DNA of 64,000 nt. It comes from Paraburkholderia sp. Tr-20389. GTDB lineage: Bacteria > Pseudomonadota > Gammaproteobacteria > Burkholderiales > Burkholderiaceae. The position numbers were made by a program, and so were the translations under genes. Below are positions 53,684-62,049 of the stretch, piece after piece. Under the pieces are notes generated by a model. That model saw only the letters and a program-made list of their open reading frames with translations, searched no databases and was not told where the DNA came from. Location of the stretch: positions 1 to 64,000 of the forward strand of contig NZ_JAAGPD010000035.1 of the NCBI RefSeq assembly GCF_017104565.1, in the 5' to 3' direction. Positions within the stretch are counted from its first letter, which is position 1. Each line of letters begins with the position of its first letter.

Positions 53684-55042
53684 TCAGTGTCCCAGCGATT
53701 CGAGCTTGCCGGGTGCCGCTTCGCTGACCTGCGGTCTTGCCATCTGCTTGATCAGCAGCGCGACGCACGCAACCAGCCCGGCAATCGCGATCGTCGCGAA
53801 CACGCCGGAGAACGTGAAGTGCCGGCGCGTCAGTTCAGCAACGAGGAACGAGCCCGCAATCCCGCCGAAACGCCCGACGCCGAGCATCCACGCGACACCC
53901 GTGCCGCGCCCTTCCGTCGGGTAGAACGCCGCCGCGAGCGCGGGCATCGACGACTGCGCGGTATTCATCAGCACGCCGGAGAGGAACACGATCGCCACCA
54001 GTGCGCCCACATTGCCCGCCGCCTGCCCGATGAAGTACACGCTCACGGCCGTCAGCGCATAGCACACGGCGATCACGCGATTCGCGTTGAAGCGGTCCAT
54101 CAGCACGCCGGCCAGCACCGCGCCGACGCCGCCGAGCGGGAACAGCGCGGAAATCAGCGTCGCGCTCTTCGGCGTGAGGCCCGCATCCTTCAGCAGGATC
54201 GGCATCCAGTTGATCGACGCATAGAAGATCACGAGGCCCATGAAATACGTGACCCACAGCATCACCGAGCCGACGATGTACGAACGCGACAGTACGACGC
54301 CCAGGCCCTTGCTGCCCGTTTGCGGCGCGGTTTCCGTCATCACGAACGAACCGGCGTTCAGCGCCTGCTGCGAAATGCGCGCGAGCGTCGCGCGAATCCG
54401 TTCGACGGGCTGATTGCTCGCCACCATGAAGCGCACCGACTCGGGCATCTTCATCAGCAGCACGACGCCGAGCAGCAACGGCGTCACGCCGCCGAGCATC
54501 AGCACGCTGCGCCAGCCGAAATGCGGAATCATCCACGCGGCGAGAAAGCCGCCGAAGGCCGCGCCCAGCGGAAAGCCGCAGAACATCAGGTTGATCACCG
54601 TCGCGCGGCGGCGGTCCGGACAGAACTCGCCCATCATCGTGACCGCGTTCGGCATCGCGGCGCCGAGACCGACGCCCGTGATGAAGCGCAACACCGTCAG
54701 TTGCCCGATGCTCGACGAAAACGCCGACGCGAGGCATGCAATGCCGAACACGAACACCGACGTCAGCAGCAGCGAGCGGCGTCCCAAACGGTCCGACAGC
54801 GGACCCGAGCCGAGCGCGCCGCACGCGAGGCCGAACAGCGCGGCGCTGAGCACGGGTGCGAGATCCGGCTTCGAGAGCCCCCACTCGGTCAGCAGCGACG
54901 GCGCGATGAAACCGATCGCCGCCGTGTCGAAACCGTCCAGCAGGACGATCACGAAGCACATGAAAAACACGAGCCATTGGAAGCCGCCGAACGGCTGCTC
55001 ATTGATGAACGTCTGGACGTTCACGACGGAAGTGCGATTCAT
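53684..55042 (-). CDS. pcaK: Aromatic acid:H+ symporter of the MFS (AAHS, PcaK type)
   Basis: 452 residues from the ATG at 55042. Twelve membrane segments. The first contains VLLDGFDTAAIGFIAPSLLTEWGLS, the family's DGFD signature with the aspartates needed for 4-hydroxybenzoate transport in PcaK, and the loop 2-3 motif GPLSDRLGRRS. Imports 4-hydroxybenzoate, protocatechuate or a related acid. It could serve the beta-ketoadipate pathway represented at 16.5-18.9 kb. Monocistronic. Confidence 0.85.
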   Translation of the reverse strand: MNRTSVVNVQTFINEQPFGGFQWLVFFMCFVIVLLDGFDTAAIGFIAPSLLTEWGLSKPDLAPVLSAALFGLACGALGSGPLSDRLGRRSLLLTSVFVFGIACLASAFSSSIGQLTVLRFITGVGLGAAMPNAVTMMGEFCPDRRRATVINLMFCGFPLGAAFGGFLAAWMIPHFGWRSVLMLGGVTPLLLGVVLLMKMPESVRFMVASNQPVERIRATLARISQQALNAGSFVMTETAPQTGSKGLGVVLSRSYIVGSVMLWVTYFMGLVIFYASINWMPILLKDAGLTPKSATLISALFPLGGVGAVLAGVLMDRFNANRVIAVCYALTAVSVYFIGQAAGNVGALVAIVFLSGVLMNTAQSSMPALAAAFYPTEGRGTGVAWMLGVGRFGGIAGSFLVAELTRRHFTFSGVFATIAIAGLVACVALLIKQMARPQVSEAAPGKLESLGH

Positions 55043-55659
55043 CACCTGTCTCCAGCTACGCGACGCAGTGCACATGCTGCGCCTGTCTCACTCTATATTG
55101 CCTCAGAAGCGAGGCACGATATGCATCTTCGCGACGAAACACGCATTGCGGCGAGATGAAGCCTCTACCATCGCCCTCGTGTTCGTATGTCGCACAATCT
55201 TTCAGATTGCGAACACTTTAGCCTTTCGCGTCGACGAGCGTCAATGAAGGGTTATTACTGATGGATCGGTTCCCGCAGCCCGGAGGAACGGTGAATCCGG
55301 AAGTTGCTCGAGCATGTTCCAGCGTCGAAATGAGAATTCTGCGTGGAGCGCGTCGTCTTCGCCGCACGACGCATCATGATGGATTTAGCCCGCAAAACAA
55401 GGGGGAAAGACTTCACATCAAATACTTCGGATGCCTTATCACACTCCAACCTGCGTTGCGCCTCCAGAGCAATGCCACCCATCCATCGATCACGGCCCGG
55501 AGAACCCTCGCCTCGCCGGATGGGCGACGGCACCTGGTTTCGTCTTTCGCGCGGACTCGAATTCATCGCCCTCTTCTCGCCTCGATCGACGCATTTTCAC
55601 CACGCTCTCACTTACAAACAAAAAACTTTCATTACGTTTTACTTTCATATATAACGACA

Positions 55660-55730
55660 AGGCATGTCGCGAACACGCCTGTCTCGCACATGTCCTCAGC
55701 CCACCGTTGCTAGCCGGTGGGCTTTTTTTT
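55660..55730 (+). ncRNA. Candidate small RNA ending in a strong intrinsic terminator
   Basis: About 70 bases upstream of and including stem AGCCCACCG / CGGTGGGCT (55698-55723) and a run of eight T. An A/T-rich sequence with a TATAAC-like -10 box lies just before 55660, though no clear -35 is seen. An imperfect second stem (ATGTCGCGA / TCTCGCACAT) fits in the 5' half. The layout resembles Hfq-dependent small RNAs. No protein gene reads into the terminator. Confidence 0.45.
55698..55730 (+). terminator. Strong Rho-independent terminator without a gene upstream
   Basis: 9-bp stem AGCCCACCG / CGGTGGGCT, 8-base loop, eight T residues. Confidence 0.9.
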
Positions 55731-55813
55731 GGCGTATTCGCTTAATCTCAGTCCACCTACAAATTCCTTTCATCAGTCCATTCGACTCGGTGAAAACCCC
55801 CTGACGCTTTCAC

Positions 55814-55843
55814 TTGACTTACTTGATATATCACATATCGTAT
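55814..55843 (+). promoter_or_regulatory. Promoter/operator region of the oxalate antiporter gene
   Basis: TTGACT (55814-55819) with a 16-bp spacer to TATCGT (55836-55841) is a fair promoter. Its spacer holds the inverted repeat GATAT-atcac-ATATC (55825-55839), which also contains the 10-bp palindrome TGATATATCA. Such sites are used by GntR/FCD regulators; no regulator gene is adjacent. Confidence 0.5.
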
Positions 55844-55994
55844 GGAATCTATCAGCGATGCATTTTGAAGCATCGGTGATCGGAAGAGCCGCTTAGGCCC
55901 CGTACGTACATACCTGGCAGGCAAGTTCGCAACTATCGTGCACGCGACCGGAGCAGGCGCCGACGCGCCGTGCTGGTCGACAAAGGAGACAGCG

Positions 55995-57335
55995 ATGAAG
56001 ACAGAGCATCAGGAAGGGCCGTCGTCGTGGTACGCATCACCGTGGGTGCAGCTCGTATTCGGCGTGGTCTGCATGGCGATGATCGCCAACATGCAGTACG
56101 GCTGGACCCTGTTCGTCAACCCGATCGACGAGAAGTATCACTGGGGCCGCGCGGCCATTCAGGTTGCGTTCACCATCTTCGTCGTGACGGAGACGTGGCT
56201 CGTGCCGATCGAAGGCTATCTCGTCGACAAGTACGGGCCTAAGCCCGTCGTGGTGGGCGGTGGCCTGCTGTGCGCGGTCGCGTGGGTGATCAACTCGATG
56301 GCATCGTCGTTGCCGCTGCTGTACATCGCCGCCGCCATCGGCGGGATCGGCGCGGGTGCCGTGTACGGCACGTGCGTCGGCAATGCGCTGAAGTGGTTTC
56401 CGACGCGTCGCGGTCTCGCCGCCGGCATCACGGCGGCCGGCTTCGGCGCGGGTTCGGCCGCCACTGTCGTGCCGATCGCCAACATGATCAAGCACAGCGG
56501 CTATGAAGCGACGTTCCTGTGGTTCGGCCTCGGCCAGGGCATCGTCGTGTTCCTGCTGGGCCTGTTCCTGCTCGCGCCGCCCGCCACGCTGCTCGCGAAC
56601 GCGAAGAGCGCTGCGAAGCGCCTCGTGCACAACGCGACGCCGCGTGAAGTGATCTCCGCGCCGGTGTTCTGGGTGATGTATCTGATGTTCGTGATGATGG
56701 CGGCGGGCGGCCTGATGGCGACGGCGCAGCTCGGGCCGATCGCAAAGGACTTCGGCCTGCACGACTCGCCCGTTTCGCTGCTCGGCCTGACGCTGCCCGC
56801 GCTGACGTTCGCACTGACCATCGACCGCGTGCTCAACGGCCTGACGCGTCCGTTCTTCGGCTGGATCTCGGATCGCATCGGCCGCGAAAACACGATGTTC
56901 ATGGCGTTCGCGATCGAGGCGGTCGGCATTCTCGCGCTGTCGAAGTTCGGTCAGAGCCCGGTGGCGTTCGTCGTGCTGACGGGTATCGTGTTCTTCGCGT
57001 GGGGCGAAATCTACAGCCTGTTCCCGGCGACCTGCGGCGACACGTTCGGTCCGAAGTTCGCGGCGACCAATGCGGGTCTGCTCTACACGGCGAAGGGCAC
57101 GGCGGCGTTGCTCGTGCCGTTCACGAGCATCGTGACGGCGGCGACGGGCAGCTGGCACGCGGTGTTCATGCTGGCCTCGGGCATGGCGGCCATCGCTGCG
57201 CTGCTGGCGCTCTTCGTGCTCAAGCCGATGCGCCGCGCCTACGCGCTCCAGCATTCGGAGCCGTCGCTGGAAGTGCCGTACGGCTCGTCGACGCGCATCA
57301 GCGACTCGGCGCGCATCTCGGCCGAAGGAGGCTGA
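55995..57335 (+). CDS. oxlT: Oxalate/formate antiporter (MFS, OxlT type)
   Basis: 446 residues from the ATG at 55995, with AAAGGAG upstream; an in-frame GTG at 55938 is rejected. Twelve membrane segments with the OxlT pattern MANMQYGWTLFVNPI, GWISDRIGRENTMFMAF and GEIYSLFPATCGDTFGPKFAATNAGLLYTAKG. Exchanges oxalate for formate, feeding the oxalyl-CoA decarboxylase pathway. No frc/oxc genes are in the window. A GC hairpin (57371-57397) follows. Confidence 0.88.
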   Translation: MKTEHQEGPSSWYASPWVQLVFGVVCMAMIANMQYGWTLFVNPIDEKYHWGRAAIQVAFTIFVVTETWLVPIEGYLVDKYGPKPVVVGGGLLCAVAWVINSMASSLPLLYIAAAIGGIGAGAVYGTCVGNALKWFPTRRGLAAGITAAGFGAGSAATVVPIANMIKHSGYEATFLWFGLGQGIVVFLLGLFLLAPPATLLANAKSAAKRLVHNATPREVISAPVFWVMYLMFVMMAAGGLMATAQLGPIAKDFGLHDSPVSLLGLTLPALTFALTIDRVLNGLTRPFFGWISDRIGRENTMFMAFAIEAVGILALSKFGQSPVAFVVLTGIVFFAWGEIYSLFPATCGDTFGPKFAATNAGLLYTAKGTAALLVPFTSIVTAATGSWHAVFMLASGMAAIAALLALFVLKPMRRAYALQHSEPSLEVPYGSSTRISDSARISAEGG

Positions 57336-57676
57336 TTCCGCAGTAGCACAAGGCCTTGACGTAGTGAGGGTGCCCGTCCGCCAATGCGCGACGGGCATCC
57401 GTCATCTGCGGACACGCGCAAAACACGCGCCGCGCGACGCCAAACCTGGCGCACTCTGTAGCAGCGCGCGTGACACACTGCGCTCATCCGGCCGCGATTC
57501 TCCCGCACGCCATCCGTGCAGGTGGCGTATGCAGGCCATCGCATCGCTCTGGCACGAACCGTGCGCGCCCTGCTCTCGCCGATACGCGCGCCGCCAGCAA
57601 AAAGCCTCGTTAGCCGTCGAATCACCCGGCGCCCGTGTCGACCTTCCGACACTGCCGACCGAGCGAGGCGAATCCG
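57336..57676. other. Spacer between oxlT and the mxa-type operon
   Basis: 340 bases. A hairpin TGCCCGTC / GACGGGCA (57371-57397) may end the oxlT transcript. No gene and no convincing promoter for the following operon was recognised. Confidence 0.5.
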
Positions 57677-58696
57677 ATGGACCGCGAAGAGCTACACGAA
57701 GACTGGCGCACGCTCGCGCTCGATATCGAGCATCAGGTTGAGAACGCCGTCATCGGGCAGCCCGACACCATCCGGCTCATCAACGTCGCGCTGTTCGCGC
57801 GCGGCCACGTGTTGCTCGAAGGCGGCGTGGGCGTCGGCAAGACGACCATCCTGCGCGCATTCGCGCGGGCGATCGGCGGCGATTTCGAGCGCGTCGAAGG
57901 CACGATCGACCTGATGCCGGGCGATCTCGTCTATCACACGTACGTGGATGCCGAGGGCCGGCCGCGCATCGAACCGGGTCCGCTGATCAAGCATGGCGAA
58001 CGGCTCGCGACCTTCTTCTTCAACGAGATCAACCGCGCGCGTCCGCAGGTGCAATCGCTGCTGTTGCGCGCGATGGCCGAGCGCTCGGTGTTCGCGTTCG
58101 ATCGCGAGTACCGCTTTCCGCACATGACCGTATTCGCCGACCGCAACAAGGTCGAGAAGGAAGAAACCTTCGAACTGGCGGCGGCGGCACGCGACCGATT
58201 CATGTTCGAACTGAATATGTCGACGCCCGACGATGCGCCCGCGCGGCGCGCACTCGTCTTCGATCCCGACTTCCACGACACGGACGCGCTGCTCGCGCGC
58301 GTAACACCCGACGTGCTGCCGTGGCAACGCCTGAACGCGATCGCCGCGAGCATCCAGCGCACGATCCACGCGAGCGAGGCGATCGAACGCTACGCGCTCG
58401 ACATCTGGCGCGCGACCGAAAACCCGCTGCAATTCGGCATCGCCCTCGATGACGTCGACATGCAGCGCCTGATCCTCGCAGGCGCGAGTCCGCGCGGCAT
58501 GAGCGCACTGCTGCGGGCGGCGCGCGTGGTCGCGTGGCTCGACGGACGCACGTATCTGACGCCCGAGGACATTCACCGCGTGCTGCTGCCGACGCTCGGC
58601 CATCGCGTGTACTTCACGCCTATCTACGAGTTGCGCCGCCAGCAACTCGCCGATGCGCTGATGGCACAGCTCGTTTCGCGGATCGCCGCGCCGTGA
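57677..58696 (+). CDS. mxaR: MoxR-family AAA+ ATPase (MxaR)
   Basis: 339 residues from the ATG at 57677 (MDREELHEDWRTLALDIEHQVENAVIGQPDTIRLIN), GAGGCGAA upstream. AAA+ ATPase with Walker A EGGVGVGKTT near residue 50 and Walker B ATFFFNEINRARP. MoxR ATPases act as chaperones with VWA partners. First gene of six in the order AAA+ / DUF58 / MxaA / VWA / MxaK / VWA, the mxaRSACKL order of methylotrophs, where the products help insert calcium into methanol dehydrogenase. The Bat operon is an alternative but has a different order. Confidence 0.85.
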   Translation: MDREELHEDWRTLALDIEHQVENAVIGQPDTIRLINVALFARGHVLLEGGVGVGKTTILRAFARAIGGDFERVEGTIDLMPGDLVYHTYVDAEGRPRIEPGPLIKHGERLATFFFNEINRARPQVQSLLLRAMAERSVFAFDREYRFPHMTVFADRNKVEKEETFELAAAARDRFMFELNMSTPDDAPARRALVFDPDFHDTDALLARVTPDVLPWQRLNAIAASIQRTIHASEAIERYALDIWRATENPLQFGIALDDVDMQRLILAGASPRGMSALLRAARVVAWLDGRTYLTPEDIHRVLLPTLGHRVYFTPIYELRRQQLADALMAQLVSRIAAP

Positions 58697-59595
58697 ATAC
58701 GTTAGCGGAGTTTCAGTACCGGCTGCCCGTGCGCGTGTCGGGCGCACGTCCCGGTGGGCATCGCGGCTCGAGTGTCGGCATCGGCCAGGAGTTCGCCGCG
58801 CACACGCGGCTCTTCGATCATCCCGATCCGCGCCGGATCGATGTGCGCGCAAGCGTTCGCACGGTGCAGCGCGAATGGCTCGTGCGCGTGCACCGGCAGC
58901 GCGTGGCCGTGCCCGTGCATGCCGTCGTCGACGTGTCGGCCTCGATGCGCTTCGGCGCGGGCAGCACGAAGCTGGAGGTGGCCGCGGCGTTCGTCGATGC
59001 GCTCGGACACAGCGCATTTCGTATCGGCGATCCCGTCGGCATGCTCGCATTCGACGGCGAGGCGCGCGAAGACCTGTTCGTGCCCGCACGGCACGCGCGC
59101 GGCATGGGCTCGCTGATGGCGGAGCTGTTGCGCGACTGTGCGCCGGATCAGACTCGCTCTTCTTCACGCTCTTCTTCACGCCCGTCTTCACGCGCGCCTT
59201 CACCCGATCGCGGCTTGCGCGACGTTGCCACGCGTCTTGCCGGCCGCGCGTGCCTCGTCTTTCTGGTGTCCGACTTTCATTGGCCGCTCGCCGCATTGCC
59301 TGCCTTGCTCGATACGCTGACGCATGCGTGGGTCGTACCCGTCGTGCTGTGGGACCGCGCCGAAGTCGAGCCGCCGTCGCACAACGGCTGGATGTCGCTG
59401 GTCGATGTCGAGTCGGGCGAAATGCGCTCGATGTGGATGCGCGATTCCGTTCGCGCGCGCTGGCACAGCGCCGTGGCCGAGCGTCGCGCGCAACTCGCCA
59501 CGCTGTTCGCGCGTCACGGCATCCGTCCGTTCTTCAATCAGGGCGCGTTCGATGCCGAAGCGCTCAGCCGCTACTTTCTCGAGATGACGGCATGA
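58693..59595 (+). CDS. mxaS: DUF58/VWA-like protein (MxaS)
   Basis: 300 residues from a GTG that overlaps the previous stop (GTGA). DUF58 protein with a VWA-type metal site in VHAVVDVSASMRFG. Partner of the MoxR ATPase. Odd feature: residues around 152-172 are a Ser/Arg-rich low-complexity insert (TRSSSRSSSRPSSRAPSPDR) encoded by about four imperfect copies of a 12-base unit (tcttcacgcnnn) at 59155-59207, just before the conserved VATRLAGRACLVFLVSDFHWP. Overlaps the next gene by 4 bases. Confidence 0.83.
   Translation: MNTLAEFQYRLPVRVSGARPGGHRGSSVGIGQEFAAHTRLFDHPDPRRIDVRASVRTVQREWLVRVHRQRVAVPVHAVVDVSASMRFGAGSTKLEVAAAFVDALGHSAFRIGDPVGMLAFDGEAREDLFVPARHARGMGSLMAELLRDCAPDQTRSSSRSSSRPSSRAPSPDRGLRDVATRLAGRACLVFLVSDFHWPLAALPALLDTLTHAWVVPVVLWDRAEVEPPSHNGWMSLVDVESGEMRSMWMRDSVRARWHSAVAERRAQLATLFARHGIRPFFNQGAFDAEALSRYFLEMTA
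59155..59207 (+). repeat. 12-base tandem repeat encoding an Arg/Ser-rich linker
   Basis: About four imperfect units of TCTTCACGC plus three variable bases. Because the unit is a multiple of three, copy-number change would lengthen or shorten the linker without a frameshift. Confidence 0.75.
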
Positions 59596-60497
59596 CGCGC
59601 TTCGGCACATACCCAACGCGGCCTTCACACCGACGCCTGCCATCCGCATTGGTGCTCGCGTTGCTGGCCATCAGCTCGCACGTCAAGGCAGAACCGGCGA
59701 CCGTGCAGCAACCGCGCGCGTTCGGTCACGTGCTCGGCGACATCGTGACGCAACAGGTGTTGCTCGATTCGGGCGCACGCGCCGACGAACTGTCGGTGAT
59801 GCCGTCGACGGGCCGCGTCGACGCATGGCTCGAACGCCGACCGCCGTCGTTCAGAACCGATGCCGACGGCCGCCGATGGCTCGTGCTCGACTATCAGGTG
59901 ATGAACTCGCCGCGCGGGCCGACCATCACGACGACGCCACCGCTGCAACTGCGCCTCGCGTCCGGCAAGACGCTCGAAGTCGCGCCAGGTCCGCTGTCGA
60001 TCGGTCCGCTCGCACCATTGGCTATCGCCGATGCGCAGCGTCTCGCGGGACTTCAACCGGACCGCCTGCTCGCACCCGAATCGACGGCACACGATCAACG
60101 CGCGTTAATCGTATGGAGTGTATTGACGGCAGTGTCGATCGTCGCGTGGCTCGGCTGGTGGCTCTGGCGAAACGCGCGCGACGCGCGGCAGCTTCCGTTC
60201 GCGAAGGCATGGGCGCGCTTCGGCCGCGAGAACGACACCGCACTCGATGCGAACCCCGAAGCATGGCGCGGTCTGCATCGCGCGCTCGATGAAGCGGCAG
60301 GACGCGTCGTGCTGTCCGGTTCGGTGCCGGACCTTGCGCAGAAAGCGCCGCATCTGCGCGAGCTTCAACCGCAACTGGAGCAATTCTTCCGGCGTTCGTC
60401 CGACCGCTTCTTCAGCGACGTGCCCGTGGCGACGCCGTTTTCGCTGCGCGATCTGTATCGCGCGCTGTATCGCGCGGAAAAGCGCCATCACCGATGA
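59592..60497 (+). CDS. mxaA: MxaA-like exported/membrane protein
   Basis: 301 residues. Signal peptide (about 1-33, LPSALVLALLAISSHVKA), a periplasmic beta-rich domain, one membrane helix near 172-192 (ALIVWSVLTAVSIVAWLGWWLW) and a cytoplasmic C-terminal region. This is the layout of MxaA, needed for calcium insertion into methanol dehydrogenase. Sequence identity to known MxaA proteins could not be measured. Overlaps mxaS and mxaC by 4 bases. Confidence 0.75.
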   Translation: MTRFGTYPTRPSHRRLPSALVLALLAISSHVKAEPATVQQPRAFGHVLGDIVTQQVLLDSGARADELSVMPSTGRVDAWLERRPPSFRTDADGRRWLVLDYQVMNSPRGPTITTTPPLQLRLASGKTLEVAPGPLSIGPLAPLAIADAQRLAGLQPDRLLAPESTAHDQRALIVWSVLTAVSIVAWLGWWLWRNARDARQLPFAKAWARFGRENDTALDANPEAWRGLHRALDEAAGRVVLSGSVPDLAQKAPHLRELQPQLEQFFRRSSDRFFSDVPVATPFSLRDLYRALYRAEKRHHR

Positions 60498-61492
60498 GCA
60501 CGCCGCCCGACTTTCTCTATCCGTGGGCGCTCGTGCTGCTGCCGCTCGCGGCACTGCCGCTGCTGCGCCGAAGCATCGATACGCTGCCTTATTCATGGGT
60601 CGCGTGGCTGCCACACGATCGCGCGGGCCGTGTCGTCGCGATCATCTGGCGCGCGGCCGCGGTGATCGCGCTCGCAGCCGTGATCGTCGGGCTCGCGGGA
60701 CCGGGATTTTCCGGCGAGCAAACGCGAATCACGGGTACAGGTGCCGAGATTCTGATTCTGATGGACGGCAGCGGCAGCATGAATCAGGCGATCAGCAGCG
60801 GTTCGATGAACGTCGCCGACGCGCCCACGGCAGGCGAAACGAAGAACCAGATGGCGCGCGATGCCATCACCGCGTTCGTCGCACAACGCGCGAACGACCG
60901 CCTCGCGTTCATGCTGTTCGGCACGCACCCGATGCTGGCCGTGCCCTTCACGCGCGACCGCACCGTGATCGATGCCGCGATCGCCGCAACGGGCGTGGGA
61001 CGCGGCACGCCCGACACGCTGCTCGACCGCGGCATCCAGTCCGCCGTCGAACTGTTCGACGGCCGTCCGCGCACCAGCAGCCGCGCGATCGTGCTGGTAT
61101 CGGACGGCGGCGCGCGGCTCGACGACGTGGCGCGCGAGCACATCCGCGCCGGGCTCTCGCGTAACGGCGTCGCGCTGTACTTCATCTATCTGCGCAGCGG
61201 CATCTACAGTCCCGACCTGCACGTGCGCCTCGCCGACGCCGATCATTCGCCCGAAGCCGAACTGCATCGCTTCTTCCTCTCGCTGCCGACGGCCTATCGT
61301 TTGTATCAGGCCGACAGCCCGCAACAAGTGGCACGCGCGATGAGCGATATCGCGCGCACGGAAAACGCGCCCGTGTCGTTCGTCGAGCGATTGCCGCGGC
61401 AGGACCGCAGCGCATGGTGTTACGCGACGGCCCTGTTCTGCTGCGCGCTGCTGGTCGGCGTGTGGTTCATGCAAAGACGGAGCCTGCGATGA
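60494..61492 (+). CDS. mxaC: VWA-domain membrane protein (MxaC/BatA-like)
   Basis: 332 residues. Membrane helix at about 10-25 and another near 50-68, a von Willebrand A domain with an intact MIDAS motif LILMDGSGSMN, and a C-terminal helix (CYATALFCCALLVGVWFM). Works with MoxR-type ATPases in protein maturation. Overlaps both neighbours by 4 bases. Confidence 0.83.
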   Translation: MSTPPDFLYPWALVLLPLAALPLLRRSIDTLPYSWVAWLPHDRAGRVVAIIWRAAAVIALAAVIVGLAGPGFSGEQTRITGTGAEILILMDGSGSMNQAISSGSMNVADAPTAGETKNQMARDAITAFVAQRANDRLAFMLFGTHPMLAVPFTRDRTVIDAAIAATGVGRGTPDTLLDRGIQSAVELFDGRPRTSSRAIVLVSDGGARLDDVAREHIRAGLSRNGVALYFIYLRSGIYSPDLHVRLADADHSPEAELHRFFLSLPTAYRLYQADSPQQVARAMSDIARTENAPVSFVERLPRQDRSAWCYATALFCCALLVGVWFMQRRSLR

Positions 61493-62049
61493 AGCGGCTG
61501 CCCATCCATCTGATGTTCGGCGCGGCGACGCTGTGTTGCGCCTTCGTCGCCGGATACTACGCGGTGCGCGTTCAACGCGTTGCCGAATCGAATCGCGAAG
61601 TGGCCGCGATCGGCACGCAGCCACGCGAACAGTGGAGCAAGTCGACCAGCGACAGCAACGACCCGGCCGTGCGCCTAGCGCAAGCCGTCGCGCTCGCGCG
61701 CGCGGGCCAGCATGCCGAAGCCGGCAAGCTGTACTACGAGCTGTCGCGTGTTGCACCGTCGAGCGAAGCAGGCCGCCTCGCGCTCTACGACCTCGCCAAC
61801 ATGTATCTGCGCGAAGCCGCCGGTGACGATGCGCAAGGCCCCGTGCGCTCGCCGCCGATGCTCGAAACCGCAAAGGCGCGCTATCGCGAAGTGCTGCGCA
61901 TCGACCCAGGCAACTGGGACGCGCGCTATAACCTCGAACGCGCGCTGCGGCTCGCGCCCGAAGCGCAGGACACCGCCGACGACACGAAGGACGTCAAGGA
62001 ACAGCACAACATCAACGTGCGCGGCGCGGCACCGGAGGAATTGCCGTGA
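61489..62049 (+). CDS. mxaK: MxaK-like protein
   Basis: 186 residues from the ATG at 61489. N-terminal membrane helix (about 5-25), then a helical, TPR-like periplasmic region (DPAVRLAQAVALARAGQHAEAGKLYYELSRVAPSSEAGRLALYDLANMYLREAAGD...RYREVLRIDPGNWDARYNLERALRL). Position and size match MxaK between two VWA genes. Overlaps mxaL by 4 bases. Confidence 0.75.
   Translation: MKRLPIHLMFGAATLCCAFVAGYYAVRVQRVAESNREVAAIGTQPREQWSKSTSDSNDPAVRLAQAVALARAGQHAEAGKLYYELSRVAPSSEAGRLALYDLANMYLREAAGDDAQGPVRSPPMLETAKARYREVLRIDPGNWDARYNLERALRLAPEAQDTADDTKDVKEQHNINVRGAAPEELP

Larger units (their letters stand above)
55043..55994. other. Intergenic region of 950 bases with an orphan terminator and an operator-like palindrome
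   Basis: The GC content falls between 55250 and 55900. Open frames here (for example 55261-55713) have no ribosome binding site and mixed composition, so I do not call a gene. The stretch ends in a strong rightward terminator at 55698 without an upstream gene, then the oxlT promoter region around 55814-55843. Confidence 0.5.

Noticed and set aside
55261-55713. A 150-codon open frame in the gap before oxlT
   Set aside because: No ribosome binding site, mixed composition, two other overlapping frames equally open, and it would end inside the terminator stem.
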